Positions 27,570 to 35,347 of a stretch of DNA of 36,920 bases are shown in pieces; position 1 is the stretch's first letter; every line of letters begins with the position of its first letter. The stretch covers positions 1 through 36,920 of the forward strand of contig WRFZ01000170.1 in NCBI GenBank assembly GCA_009778655.1. The letters are read 5' to 3'. The DNA is from Candidatus Azobacteroides sp. Its GTDB lineage: Bacteria > Bacteroidota > Bacteroidia > Bacteroidales > Azobacteroidaceae. The notes under the pieces were generated by a model. The model was not told the origin of the DNA, did not search any database, and worked only from the letters and a program-made list of their open reading frames with translations. A program made the position numbers and the translations under genes.

Positions 27570-28025
27570 TTATTTCTTTTTTAATATCATGGTCATAATC
27601 TTTTCCGCATCCGATTTCGATTCTATATAAATAAGCGTCATTTCTTTCTCCTCTTCCGACGACTCGTTATAAAGAATCAAACGATTTTCTTCTCCCCGCG
27701 GGGCAAGCTGTAAAACGATAGAGATGACTTCTCCGTTCCGGACCACTTGCTTAATTTTCTTTGCTCCTTCCTGATCTTTCGCTATACATTCGCGAGTAAA
27801 ATAAACGGCGGAAGAATCATTTTTAATAACAATGCTTTTGAAGAAAGAGAAATCATATCCTTGCAGCATCTCCTTCGTCAATTGCACCATCACGACTCCT
27901 TTTTTCTTGCCGTATTGTTCAAAAACTTTGTTAATTTGCAAGTCCTGTTGGGCATTCAGTTGCTCGGAAGCTGCCAAAGCCGCTATGAGAAGCAACCATA
28001 ACCAAATTTTATTTAAAAGTGTCAT
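27570..28025 (-). CDS. Small secreted protein, DUF6108/DUF4252-like
   Basis: A 151-residue protein with a signal peptide at about residues 1-25 (LNKIWLWLLLIAALAASEQLNAQ). The mature part begins QDLQINKVFEQYGKKKGVVMVQLTKEML, which I associate with the Bacteroidetes DUF6108/DUF4252 families encoded next to ECF sigma genes. The rest is mixed charged sequence ending IMTMILKKK. Function unknown. It lies between the anti-sigma-like gene (6 bp) and the barrel gene (23 bp) in one operon. Confidence 0.75.
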   Translation of the reverse strand: MTLLNKIWLWLLLIAALAASEQLNAQQDLQINKVFEQYGKKKGVVMVQLTKEMLQGYDFSFFKSIVIKNDSSAVYFTRECIAKDQEGAKKIKQVVRNGEVISIVLQLAPRGEENRLILYNESSEEEKEMTLIYIESKSDAEKIMTMILKKK

Positions 28026-28031
28026 TCTGTT

Positions 28032-28460
28032 CTATTTTACAAATAATTGAAGTTGTTGATTGATTAATTCATCCGGATTCGTATCGCCGGCCGAATTATT
28101 CCACGATTGAATGGAGGCTAATGCCTGCTCCTTGATTTGTTCCTTATTCGTTACTTTTTTACCGTCAATATAGGCATAAGAACGAGGTTTGTCGAATATC
28201 AAAAAGTGAACGATTAACAATCCGATAACGATGGAAGCAGCGATGCTTGTCCGACGCAGTAAGGGAATAATCGAAATTCTACTTTTCTTTCTCTGCGAAG
28301 CAAAATAATTCAAGATGGCTTTATCGGCCATGAATTGCTCCGGCAAATGCTTTTGCGATAAAAAGGTACATAATCGTTTTTCCTCTTCTCCGGAAGTAAA
28401 ACCTTCGTAATACTTATGAAGTAAAACTTCGGCTTCTTGTATTGTAATTACTTTACGCAT
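28032..28460 (-). CDS. One-pass membrane protein, candidate anti-sigma factor
   Basis: A 142-residue protein with a cytoplasmic N-terminal helical region of about 70 residues (EAEVLLHKYYEGFTSGEEEKRLCTFL, a short zinc-finger-less anti-sigma-like start), one membrane segment at about 72-89 (IAASIVIGLLIVHFLIF) and a periplasmic tail. It follows the ECF sigma gene by 13 bp. Topology and order suggest it sequesters that sigma factor; no family match is certain. Confidence 0.75.
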   Translation of the reverse strand: MRKVITIQEAEVLLHKYYEGFTSGEEEKRLCTFLSQKHLPEQFMADKAILNYFASQRKKSRISIIPLLRRTSIAASIVIGLLIVHFLIFDKPRSYAYIDGKKVTNKEQIKEQALASIQSWNNSAGDTNPDELINQQLQLFVK

Positions 28461-28473
28461 GGTTTGTTTTCTT

Positions 28474-28971
28474 TTATTTTGACAATCGAATGTATTCTTC
28501 TCTTACTTTTTTTCGGGCTCGTGAAAGATTTACGCGAACAGCCTCCGGTTGTGTCCCTGTAATTTCGGCAATCTCCTCTACTTCGTATTCATCAATATCT
28601 TTCATCGTAATAATCGCTTTCTGCAACGGCGGTAAAGACCCGATAATCTTTTTCAGCAGTTGTTCCGTATCTAACCTTTCCAATCGCAGATAAGGGTTAT
28701 CCGGCGCTGTTCCGGAATCGTTATCCTGGTCTGAAGTCACTTCGCGGCCGCGTATCCGCAAGCGATCAATACAAAGATTTTTAATCATTGCAACCGCAAA
28801 AGCCGGAATGCTGTCATACCTGTAAAGCGTATCGCGTAAGTACCAAAGTTTCAGAAAAACCTCTTGTACTAAATCTTCTGCGTCGTTCGCATTTTCAAGC
28901 ATCTTTCTTGCTACATGCAAAAGATTCTCACGCAGCGGCGCCACCTCTTGCTTAAACTGTTGGGCATTCAT
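28474..28971 (-). CDS. ECF-type RNA polymerase sigma factor
   Basis: A 165-residue sigma-70 family ECF factor. Region 2 includes NANDAEDLVQEVFLKLWYLRDTLYRYDSIPAFAVAMIKNLCIDRLR (about residues 27-75), and region 4 LPPLQKAIITMKDIDEYEVEEIAEITGTQPEAVRVNLSRARKKVREEYIR (about 110-160). The start is ATG 28971, because a TTG nine codons upstream lies inside the -7 box. The operon continues with an anti-sigma-like protein, a small secreted protein and a barrel protein, so it is probably an envelope-responsive unit distinct from the one at 18844. Confidence 0.92.
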   Translation of the reverse strand: MNAQQFKQEVAPLRENLLHVARKMLENANDAEDLVQEVFLKLWYLRDTLYRYDSIPAFAVAMIKNLCIDRLRIRGREVTSDQDNDSGTAPDNPYLRLERLDTEQLLKKIIGSLPPLQKAIITMKDIDEYEVEEIAEITGTQPEAVRVNLSRARKKVREEYIRLSK

Positions 28972-28995
28972 CTGTTTATTATGACGAAGAAAATA

Positions 28996-29003
28996 CAAAA
29001 GTA
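28996..29003 (-). promoter_or_regulatory. -7 box of the minus-strand sigma operon
   Basis: The minus strand reads TACTTTTG, an exact TAnnTTTG, 24 bp before the ATG at 28971. Confidence 0.6.
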
Positions 29004-29028
29004 TAACATCAATAATACAAATTATTCA

Positions 29029-29036
29029 TATATTTG
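29029..29036 (+). promoter_or_regulatory. -7 box of the helicase-nuclease gene
   Basis: TATATTTG matches TAnnTTTG, 56 bp before the ATG at 29093 and divergent from the sigma operon promoter. Confidence 0.5.
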
Positions 29037-29092
29037 CAATTATTTTATCCGAATTCTAATAACGGGTATATATCACAGAACTGCGGAAAAAG

Positions 29093-31642
29093 ATGAATAC
29101 CGGCAATTATCAAATTATAGTAAAGGGTAAAGATAAAACAAAAGAAATAATATCGTTTGAACCAAACGGCAATAGATTTGATATTAAATATTTATCGGGA
29201 GACAAAACATATTCGTATCTTGCAAAAGACGTTAAAATAATAAAATCGGCTTTACTTGACAATGCTGCAAAAAACATCTTTGACTACTTAAAAGAAATCG
29301 CACAGGAAGTTGGTTTGAAAGACGAAAAAGGCGGAAACATACTGTCAAATCGTTATGCGAAAATTGATTTCGTTAGCGAAAACAGTATGTTATCTGCATT
29401 TCTTACAGGGCATTTAAAATCGGAAAACAATAAAGAATCTCGTATTCCTATCTATCCGTTTGGTTTTAATGCAAGCCAAAAAGATGCCGTAAATAAAGCG
29501 CTTAACCATTCATTGAGTATTATAGAAGGACCACCCGGAACAGGTAAAACACAAATAATTCTCAACATTATCGCTAATGCCGTGATGTATGGCGAAAGTG
29601 TTGCGGTGGTATCAAGCAATAATTCCGCTACTAAAAATGTACTCGAAAAATTAGAAAAGAACAAAGCTGATTTTATTGCCGCCTATCTTGGAAGTTCGCA
29701 AAATAAAACAGATTTTATCAACTCGCAAAAGTCATTACCCGATTTTACGGAGTGGAAATTAGAGGAAGAAAACAAGCAACGCATCACCAAGACTTTACAA
29801 ACGCTTTTTTCTTACTTAAATACAATGCTATCAAAAAAGAATTATTTATCTTCATTGAAACGGGAATTATCGTCTTTTGAACTTGAATACCGATATTTTA
29901 AACAATACTACGACACATTAAATATTTCTATTTTCGACAAGTCGCTAAAAATAAATAACCCTGATAAAATATTGGAATTATGGTTGTTGTGTGAAAATTT
30001 CGGGTCATTCAATCAATTACAAAAATGGATAAAATTGCTTACGGTTCGTTTTAAATACGGTAGCCAATGTAAAGCGCTATTTTTACATTCGCTTGAAATA
30101 CTGATTGCTTTGTGCCAAAAACAATATTACGAAAAGAAAATAGAAGAAATAAATAAATCCATAAAATATATTGAAAATGAACTGAACAAGTTTGATTTTA
30201 ATAGAAAGATGAATGAGTATTCGGAACTTTCCATGAAAATTTTCCATGATAAACTCGCAAAAAAATATTCCACTAAAGACCGTATTAAATTTACGATTGA
30301 TGATTTATGGAAAAATTCAGAAGATTTTATTGAGGAATACTCGGTTGTGTTAAGTACAACCTATTCTTTGCGAAGCAGTTTATCAAATAAAACAATGTAT
30401 GATTATGTGATCATAGACGAGGCGTCGCAGGTTGACATTGCTACGGGAGCGCTTGCATTATCCTGTGCCGAAAAAGCGGTAATAGTGGGCGATTTAAAGC
30501 AACTTCCAAATGTTGTAACCGATGAAACCGCCCGAGAAACAGACCGGATTTTCTTAAAGTATAATATTCCGGAAGTATATCTCTATTCAAGTTACAATCT
30601 TTTACTTTCTTTGACAAAAATATTTCCCGATGCACCCAAAACCATGCTATGCGAACATTATCGTTGCCATCCGAAAATAATAGAATTTTGCAATCAAAAA
30701 TTTTACAATAACCGGTTAATTGTACTTACAGAGCCGAAATCGAATAGTAAACCGTTAATTTTGTATAAAACGGCGGAAGGTAATCACGCCCGAAATCGCG
30801 TTAATCAACGACAGATAGATGTGATAAAAAATGAAATTATTCCTCAACAAAAACTGAATACAGAAAACGGTTCGGTTGGAATTGTAACACCCTATCGAAA
30901 TCAAACCAATGCGTTGCAAGAAGCGTTTAAGAATACGCATATTAAAGCGGATACTGTAGATAAATTTCAAGGACAGGAAAATGATGTAATTATTCTTTCT
31001 ACTGTTGACAACGAAATTTCGAATTTCACCGACAACGCCAATCGTCTGAATGTTGCTGTTTCACGAGCCATTAACCAACTTATAGTCGTGGTAAACGGCA
31101 ATGACATAAAACGCGATACAAATATCGGCGACCTTGTTCGTTATATTGAGTACAATAATTTTGAAATTATACAAAGCGAAATTTATTCGGTATTTGATTT
31201 TTTGTATAAAAATTACGCGGAAAAACGTAATCAATTGCTAAAAAACAAGAAACGCATATCAAAATTTGATAGTGAAAATTTAATGTATCATGAAGTGATT
31301 TTAAAAGTTTTACAAGATGAACCTTTCAACCAATTCGATGCAGTTGTGCATTTTCCGTTGAGAATGATTTTAAATAATACGAAAAAACTCAACAACGAAG
31401 AGGTAAAATATGCTCTTAATGCGCTCACGCATATTGATTTTTTGATTTTTGATAAAATAGGAAAAGCGCCCCGATTGGCAATAGAAGTAGATGGCGGCAC
31501 ACATGAACAGGAAAAGCAGAAAAAACGAGATGAAATGAAAGATGCAATTTTAGAAAAATATAATATTCCGATTATCCGATTTAAAACAAACGAAAGCGGA
31601 GAAAAAGAAAAACTGATTCAAAAATTAAAACTGATAATCTGA
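29093..31642 (+). CDS. SF1 (UPF1/DNA2-like) helicase with C-terminal nuclease-like domain
   Basis: An 849-residue protein. After an N-terminal region of about 120 residues with no known motif, the helicase core shows Walker A GPPGTGKT (146-153), motif II DEAS (442-445) followed by GDLKQLP, motif III-IV YRCHPKI, IVTPYRNQ, and motifs V-VI FQGQENDVIILSTV...NVAVSRA, the UPF1/DNA2 signature. Helix-rich sequence (about 210-420) is inserted between motifs I and II. The C-terminal part (about 740-849) has D782 in IDFLIFD, then AIEVDGGTHE with E798 and D800 and a later RFKT, resembling very-short-patch/DUF559/DUF2726-type PD-(D/E)xK nucleases. Proteins of this build often sit in phage-defence islands. 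Substrate (DNA or RNA) is unknown. The gene begins the AT-rich island. Confidence 0.85.
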   Translation: MNTGNYQIIVKGKDKTKEIISFEPNGNRFDIKYLSGDKTYSYLAKDVKIIKSALLDNAAKNIFDYLKEIAQEVGLKDEKGGNILSNRYAKIDFVSENSMLSAFLTGHLKSENNKESRIPIYPFGFNASQKDAVNKALNHSLSIIEGPPGTGKTQIILNIIANAVMYGESVAVVSSNNSATKNVLEKLEKNKADFIAAYLGSSQNKTDFINSQKSLPDFTEWKLEEENKQRITKTLQTLFSYLNTMLSKKNYLSSLKRELSSFELEYRYFKQYYDTLNISIFDKSLKINNPDKILELWLLCENFGSFNQLQKWIKLLTVRFKYGSQCKALFLHSLEILIALCQKQYYEKKIEEINKSIKYIENELNKFDFNRKMNEYSELSMKIFHDKLAKKYSTKDRIKFTIDDLWKNSEDFIEEYSVVLSTTYSLRSSLSNKTMYDYVIIDEASQVDIATGALALSCAEKAVIVGDLKQLPNVVTDETARETDRIFLKYNIPEVYLYSSYNLLLSLTKIFPDAPKTMLCEHYRCHPKIIEFCNQKFYNNRLIVLTEPKSNSKPLILYKTAEGNHARNRVNQRQIDVIKNEIIPQQKLNTENGSVGIVTPYRNQTNALQEAFKNTHIKADTVDKFQGQENDVIILSTVDNEISNFTDNANRLNVAVSRAINQLIVVVNGNDIKRDTNIGDLVRYIEYNNFEIIQSEIYSVFDFLYKNYAEKRNQLLKNKKRISKFDSENLMYHEVILKVLQDEPFNQFDAVVHFPLRMILNNTKKLNNEEVKYALNALTHIDFLIFDKIGKAPRLAIEVDGGTHEQEKQKKRDEMKDAILEKYNIPIIRFKTNESGEKEKLIQKLKLII

Positions 31643-31669
31643 CGATTTACCTGCAAATTTATATTTATC

Positions 31670-31846
31670 ATGTCCCACTCCATCCACCTCTATTATACTG
31701 AAGTCGAAAAACTGAAAGACTACGGCGGCACAAAGAAAGAAACCGCTATTCGCAACGCTTTCTACAATCTGCTGAACGATTATGCTCGTCAGCGCGGATT
31801 GATGATGGTTGCCGAGATCAGCCGGAAAAAACGCACAAGATATTAA
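31670..31846 (+). pseudogene. N-terminal remnant of a type ISP restriction-modification enzyme
   Basis: A 58-codon open frame beginning MSHSIHLYYTEVEKLKDYGG and continuing TKKETAIRNAFYNLLNDYARQRGL. This is the N-terminal start of large type ISP restriction-modification polypeptides (nuclease-helicase-methylase, LlaGI-like, well over 1000 residues), as I recognise it. The frame ends in TAA just after SRKKRTRY, and nothing downstream continues it. GC content is higher than in the genes on either side. It lies 27 bp after the helicase gene. Most likely a deletion remnant; a functional small protein is unlikely. Confidence 0.65.
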
Positions 31847-31945
31847 CCTTGATTTTTCGGTTTAACTCTTGGTTTAACTTTCTTGACTTCGATACTTTTA
31901 TTTTAATGATTCTATAATTTAATATATATCAAAAACATACAAATT

Positions 31946-31971
31946 TTGCGTCACCGATTTGGGTGACGCAA
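31946..31971. repeat. 10-bp perfect hairpin before the transposase remnant
   Basis: TTGCGTCACC (31946-31955) pairs with GGTGACGCAA (31962-31971) around a 6-nt loop, 24 bp before the transposase ATG. It may belong to the left end of the insertion element or regulate its translation. Confidence 0.75.
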
Positions 31972-31983
31972 GCCAAAATGATG

Positions 31984-31991
31984 TATTTTTG
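31984..31991 (+). promoter_or_regulatory. -7 box-like sequence before the transposase remnant
   Basis: TATTTTTG fits TAnnTTTG but ends only 4 bp before the ATG at 31996, so a transcript from it would have almost no leader. It may be coincidental. Confidence 0.3.
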
Positions 31992-31995
31992 CGAC

Positions 31996-32877
31996 ATGTT
32001 TGTACGTAAAAAGAAAAACAGGTCAAGAACAACAAGTGCTGTTATAACAGATAAAAGCGGAGGTCGCTTCCGCGAGTTGCAAACTATCGGGGTCAGTTCT
32101 GATGAAAAAGAGATATCTGATTTCTATCAACAAGGCAAAAAGTGGATTAGCCATCATCGTGGCGATCGCGATATGTTCGCTATTATGGAAAAGGAACGGG
32201 AAGAGAAAGAAGTTACTGAACATTTATTGAATACTGTAGAAAACATCCTGCTGAATGGCATACAATTAATATTAAATCAAGTATCTAATCTTATAGGCTT
32301 CGCGGCAATAGAAGATGATATTTTGAAACATTTGGTCATATCAAGATTGTGTCAGCCAACTGGCAAATCGGGTACGATGGATTATCTAAAGTCATATTTT
32401 GATGAAGATATAAAATTGCACAAGATTTACAGGTATTTAGACCGTCTTTACAATACACAGCAAGAAAGCATCCAACAAATCAGCTTAGCGCATACCCGAA
32501 AGATTTTAGGGGGTAAAATAAGCCTTTTATTTTGCGATGTAACCACACGGATTTTTTCCAAGGATGGTAAGCATGCACAGCTACAAGTTGTCTTAGGTCT
32601 TCCGGTAAGTCGGGACGGTTATCCGCTGTCTTACTCGCTTTTCAACGGTTCTCAGTGTGAAGGCAAAACGATGATACCTGTAGTTGAAGATTTTGTACGT
32701 CGCTTTAATTTGGACGATTTTGTCATTGTAGCGGATTCCGGATTAATGAACAAAATCAATATATCTCTATTAGAATTTGGGAGATATAAATATATTATCG
32801 GAGCAAGAATCAAAAACGAAACGGAAGAAATCAAACAATGGATACGCTCATTAGACAATGAAACCGGCAAAATCTGA
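31996..32877 (+). pseudogene. Truncated IS1634-like (IS4-group DDE) transposase
   Basis: A 293-residue open frame beginning MFVRKKKNRSRTTSAVITDKSGG, the typical start of IS1634-family transposases in Bacteroidetes. It contains SLLFCDVTTRIFS (first catalytic Asp region, about residue 180) and DDFVIVADSGLMNK (second Asp region, about 245-255), then IIGARIKNETEEIKQWI. The frame stops at DNETGKI, roughly half the usual 550-600 residues, and the third catalytic Glu region is absent. The element is therefore a remnant with a lost 3' half. The longer frame from 31963 passes through the hairpin and is not preferred. Confidence 0.8.
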
Positions 32878-33007
32878 AAAATGGTTTTACCGGTTTTGTG
32901 TTTATAACTATGGATTGATTCAAATATCCAACTTTCGGATCCGTAAGGTGGGGATAAAAGAGCAACTGGATAGTCAATCTTTTAAGCCGAAACATTCGCA
33001 AAATTAA

Positions 33008-33106
33008 TCTTCCGTTTTGGGAAACTCCACTTCGGCAGTAGGAGGATTGTTTGATATTCAACCAACAGGAACGGATTATGATGTAGTAGTATTTCAAAGA
33101 CAATAA
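33008..33106 (+). pseudogene. Probable C-terminal remnant of a MobB-type relaxase
   Basis: In the 446-bp gap 32878-33323 one frame reads SSVLGNSTSAVGGLFDIQP then TGTDYDVVVFQRQ and a stop. The GGLFDI...TDYD pattern resembles the extreme C-terminus of Bacteroidales mobilisation relaxases as I remember them. The same frame is open from 32858 to an in-frame TAA at 33005 and includes KEQLDSQSFKPKHSQN, so the remnant may begin earlier and carry a nonsense mutation. The assignment rests on about 30 residues and is uncertain. I see nothing else recognisable in this gap before the promoter at 33244. Confidence 0.3.
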
Positions 33107-33243
33107 AAGATTAAAGAAGAAAATAGGAAGGAGGTTATAGCCAATTGAGAGAAAACTATTAAGAATTATTATACTTAAAGTGCAAACTAATCGCTTTTAT
33201 AAAAATATTTTCAATGAATTGTGAAAAGCATTGAAATTTTGTG

Positions 33244-33251
33244 TATTTTTG
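33244..33251 (+). promoter_or_regulatory. -7 box upstream of the PRTase gene
   Basis: TATTTTTG matches TAnnTTTG, 72 bp before the ATG at 33324, in a very AT-rich stretch (33107-33323) with no other feature seen. Confidence 0.5.
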
Positions 33252-33323
33252 TGATGAATTTATGATGTATAAATAAAAAGTTTTTTCAAGAAAAAGCAAA
33301 CAGATATTATAAATAATAAATAT

Positions 33324-35347
33324 ATGAATAATTTAATTGAATTATTTCCTGCAGAATATCGAGACACAATTACTCGCTATAAAAACAATCTCTCTGATAT
33401 TTTTGACAAGTATGATGTGGCAATTTTTATGGCTCGCAAAGCAATATGTTTTTATAAAGCTCTTGTTTTAGAGAAATATTTGCAAAAGCCAACTCATTGC
33501 AAAGTTGTTTCAAGCCGTGTGCTTGATTATAACGTCTTTGATGACTTCAAAGGCAAAAAAATCATTGTTATTGATGATTTGTGGTACGCGGCGAGTCTCT
33601 GGCAAAAACCACGAAAATTTTGTCCGATAACAACATAAAAGCCGACGTGTATATTTTGGCATGCTCTGAAGATGCTTTCAACAATGGCACACTTGTTAAA
33701 CAAAACATAATTGAATCATATTCAATGTTGTCGGAAAATGATACATACATCCTGTCACAATATATAACAACTTTTATTGAAGCTGCAAAGTGTCCCTATA
33801 ATATAGATCAACCTATATACAGTTTAGAATATTCCACGGTTGAGGAGTTCGATATGCTTGTAAAAAATCTTAAAATGGTTGACATAACAAGTAATGTTCA
33901 GCGTGTGCATGGAATTGAAAGCTATGTGTTCAATGTTCCGAAAGAGGTAGTGCCGTGCGAAGATATTAAGTTAAAAATAGAATTGTGCAAAATTAGATTT
34001 TTATGCAAAAAAATAAATAATAAAGTATCTATTTTAGTTATTCCATTTGTGTTATTAAAGACATTAACATACAAGGAACTAGATACTTTTTTTGCTGCAC
34101 ATATACGAACGAAGAAGATTATTCAGTTTATTGATAATAAGAATAAGTATATCTTTAGCGAAAATAAATTAAAAGTTTTACATTTCATTCTTGCTGTGAA
34201 GTTAATGCGTTTATTTTCTAATGTTGCTAAAATAAGTGGACTGAATCGACTTTGTGGAAATGACGACTTCGTTTTTGCCACAAATATAGAGAAATTCTTT
34301 TCTGATTCAGAGGAGAAGTCCACACTAAATTTTAGCGACATAAAAGATCCTTCATTTGACTCGTTTTTGCAAAATGAGTATATTAGTCTAACTTATGATT
34401 TTCTTATTTCAGTTAAAGATGAAACAAAGTATAATGACGCAGAAGATAAGAAAATAAGGGGGCCATTGCTAATTTTAACAGAATTAAAAGATTTCATTGC
34501 ATCAAAAACCAAAACGAATGACATTGATATTTTAATGTTTTCTAATGTTATTGATATTTTTATTGACAGAGGATTAATTATTCCTTCTATTGTGCATTTT
34601 GAAAATACAATCGTTCGCGGATATAAATGTGGTGAAGTTTATCATATAGGAGAAGAACATTTTCGTCTTTTTGCTTTTGTCCTTAGCCAGTACTCCGGTT
34701 TCATTAATCGTGATTTGTATAAAACTGAAATGGAAAAGCTATGTGTACTTTTTTTTAGAGAGGCTGCACAAAAACGGTTAATTCCCTATGGGGAAGCGAG
34801 TGGAGGGGAAGATGAGTATAGCATTTGTTATTCTAAATTTGGTCCACGTGTTTCAACAAGTAAACCAATTTATAGTGCATCTGAAGATTCAGTTTTACTT
34901 TCCCAATTGTTTAATCTCCAATATATAAAAAAACCAGCAGGTAGAAATCCTAAAGTTTTAGGTGACAGGATTGAACCCGGCTATCAAATTTTGAATGAGG
35001 GTTTTTTGAAACCATTTGAATCTAATTGGCAAAATAGATCTACTATATTTGCACGCAAATATTCTGTATTACAGAAAGCTTACGACAAGGTACGCGAGTA
35101 TAGCGGATATCTTATAAGTTCATACATTAAATTACTTACAATGTTATCAATTGGTCTTAATCAAAGAGATCAATTGCTGTCATTACTGGCAGAAGTTTAC
35201 TTGTTTAAAACTGTACGAACCAATGATGACGATATAAGAAACATTTTGCGGGATTGTAATAGAATACTTGATGGCATTACAAGCGGAATGTGGAAGTATA
35301 TGTGCTATACTATAGTTCAAAGACACATCCCTTGGAAAAATTGCTAA
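33324..35347 (+). pseudogene. Phosphoribosyltransferase-type conflict protein, frameshifted near 33585-33590
   Basis: Two overlapping frames (33324-33638 and 33581-35347) make up one gene of about 674 codons. The first gives a PRTase-like start (VAIFMARKAICFYKALVLEKYL, then KIIVIDDLWY, the acidic PRPP loop). The loop continues only in the -1 frame as GESLAKTTKILSDNNIKADVYILAC. Restoring one base near TACGCGGC gives DDLWY-R/A-GESLAKT, a normal PRPP site. The remaining 490 or so residues are Lys/Ile/Phe-rich and helical; I recognise no domain. The layout resembles the PRTase-CE class of predicted prokaryotic conflict systems. The end (WKYMCYTIVQRHIPWKNC) overlaps the next gene by 58 bp and may mark a second frameshift. 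AT-rich, unlike the core genes. Confidence 0.7.

Noticed and set aside
33554-33562. A7 run as a programmed -1 frameshift site joining the PRTase frames
   Set aside because: A -1 slip there runs into an in-frame TGA at 33572-33574, so the shift must occur later, after the IDD motif.
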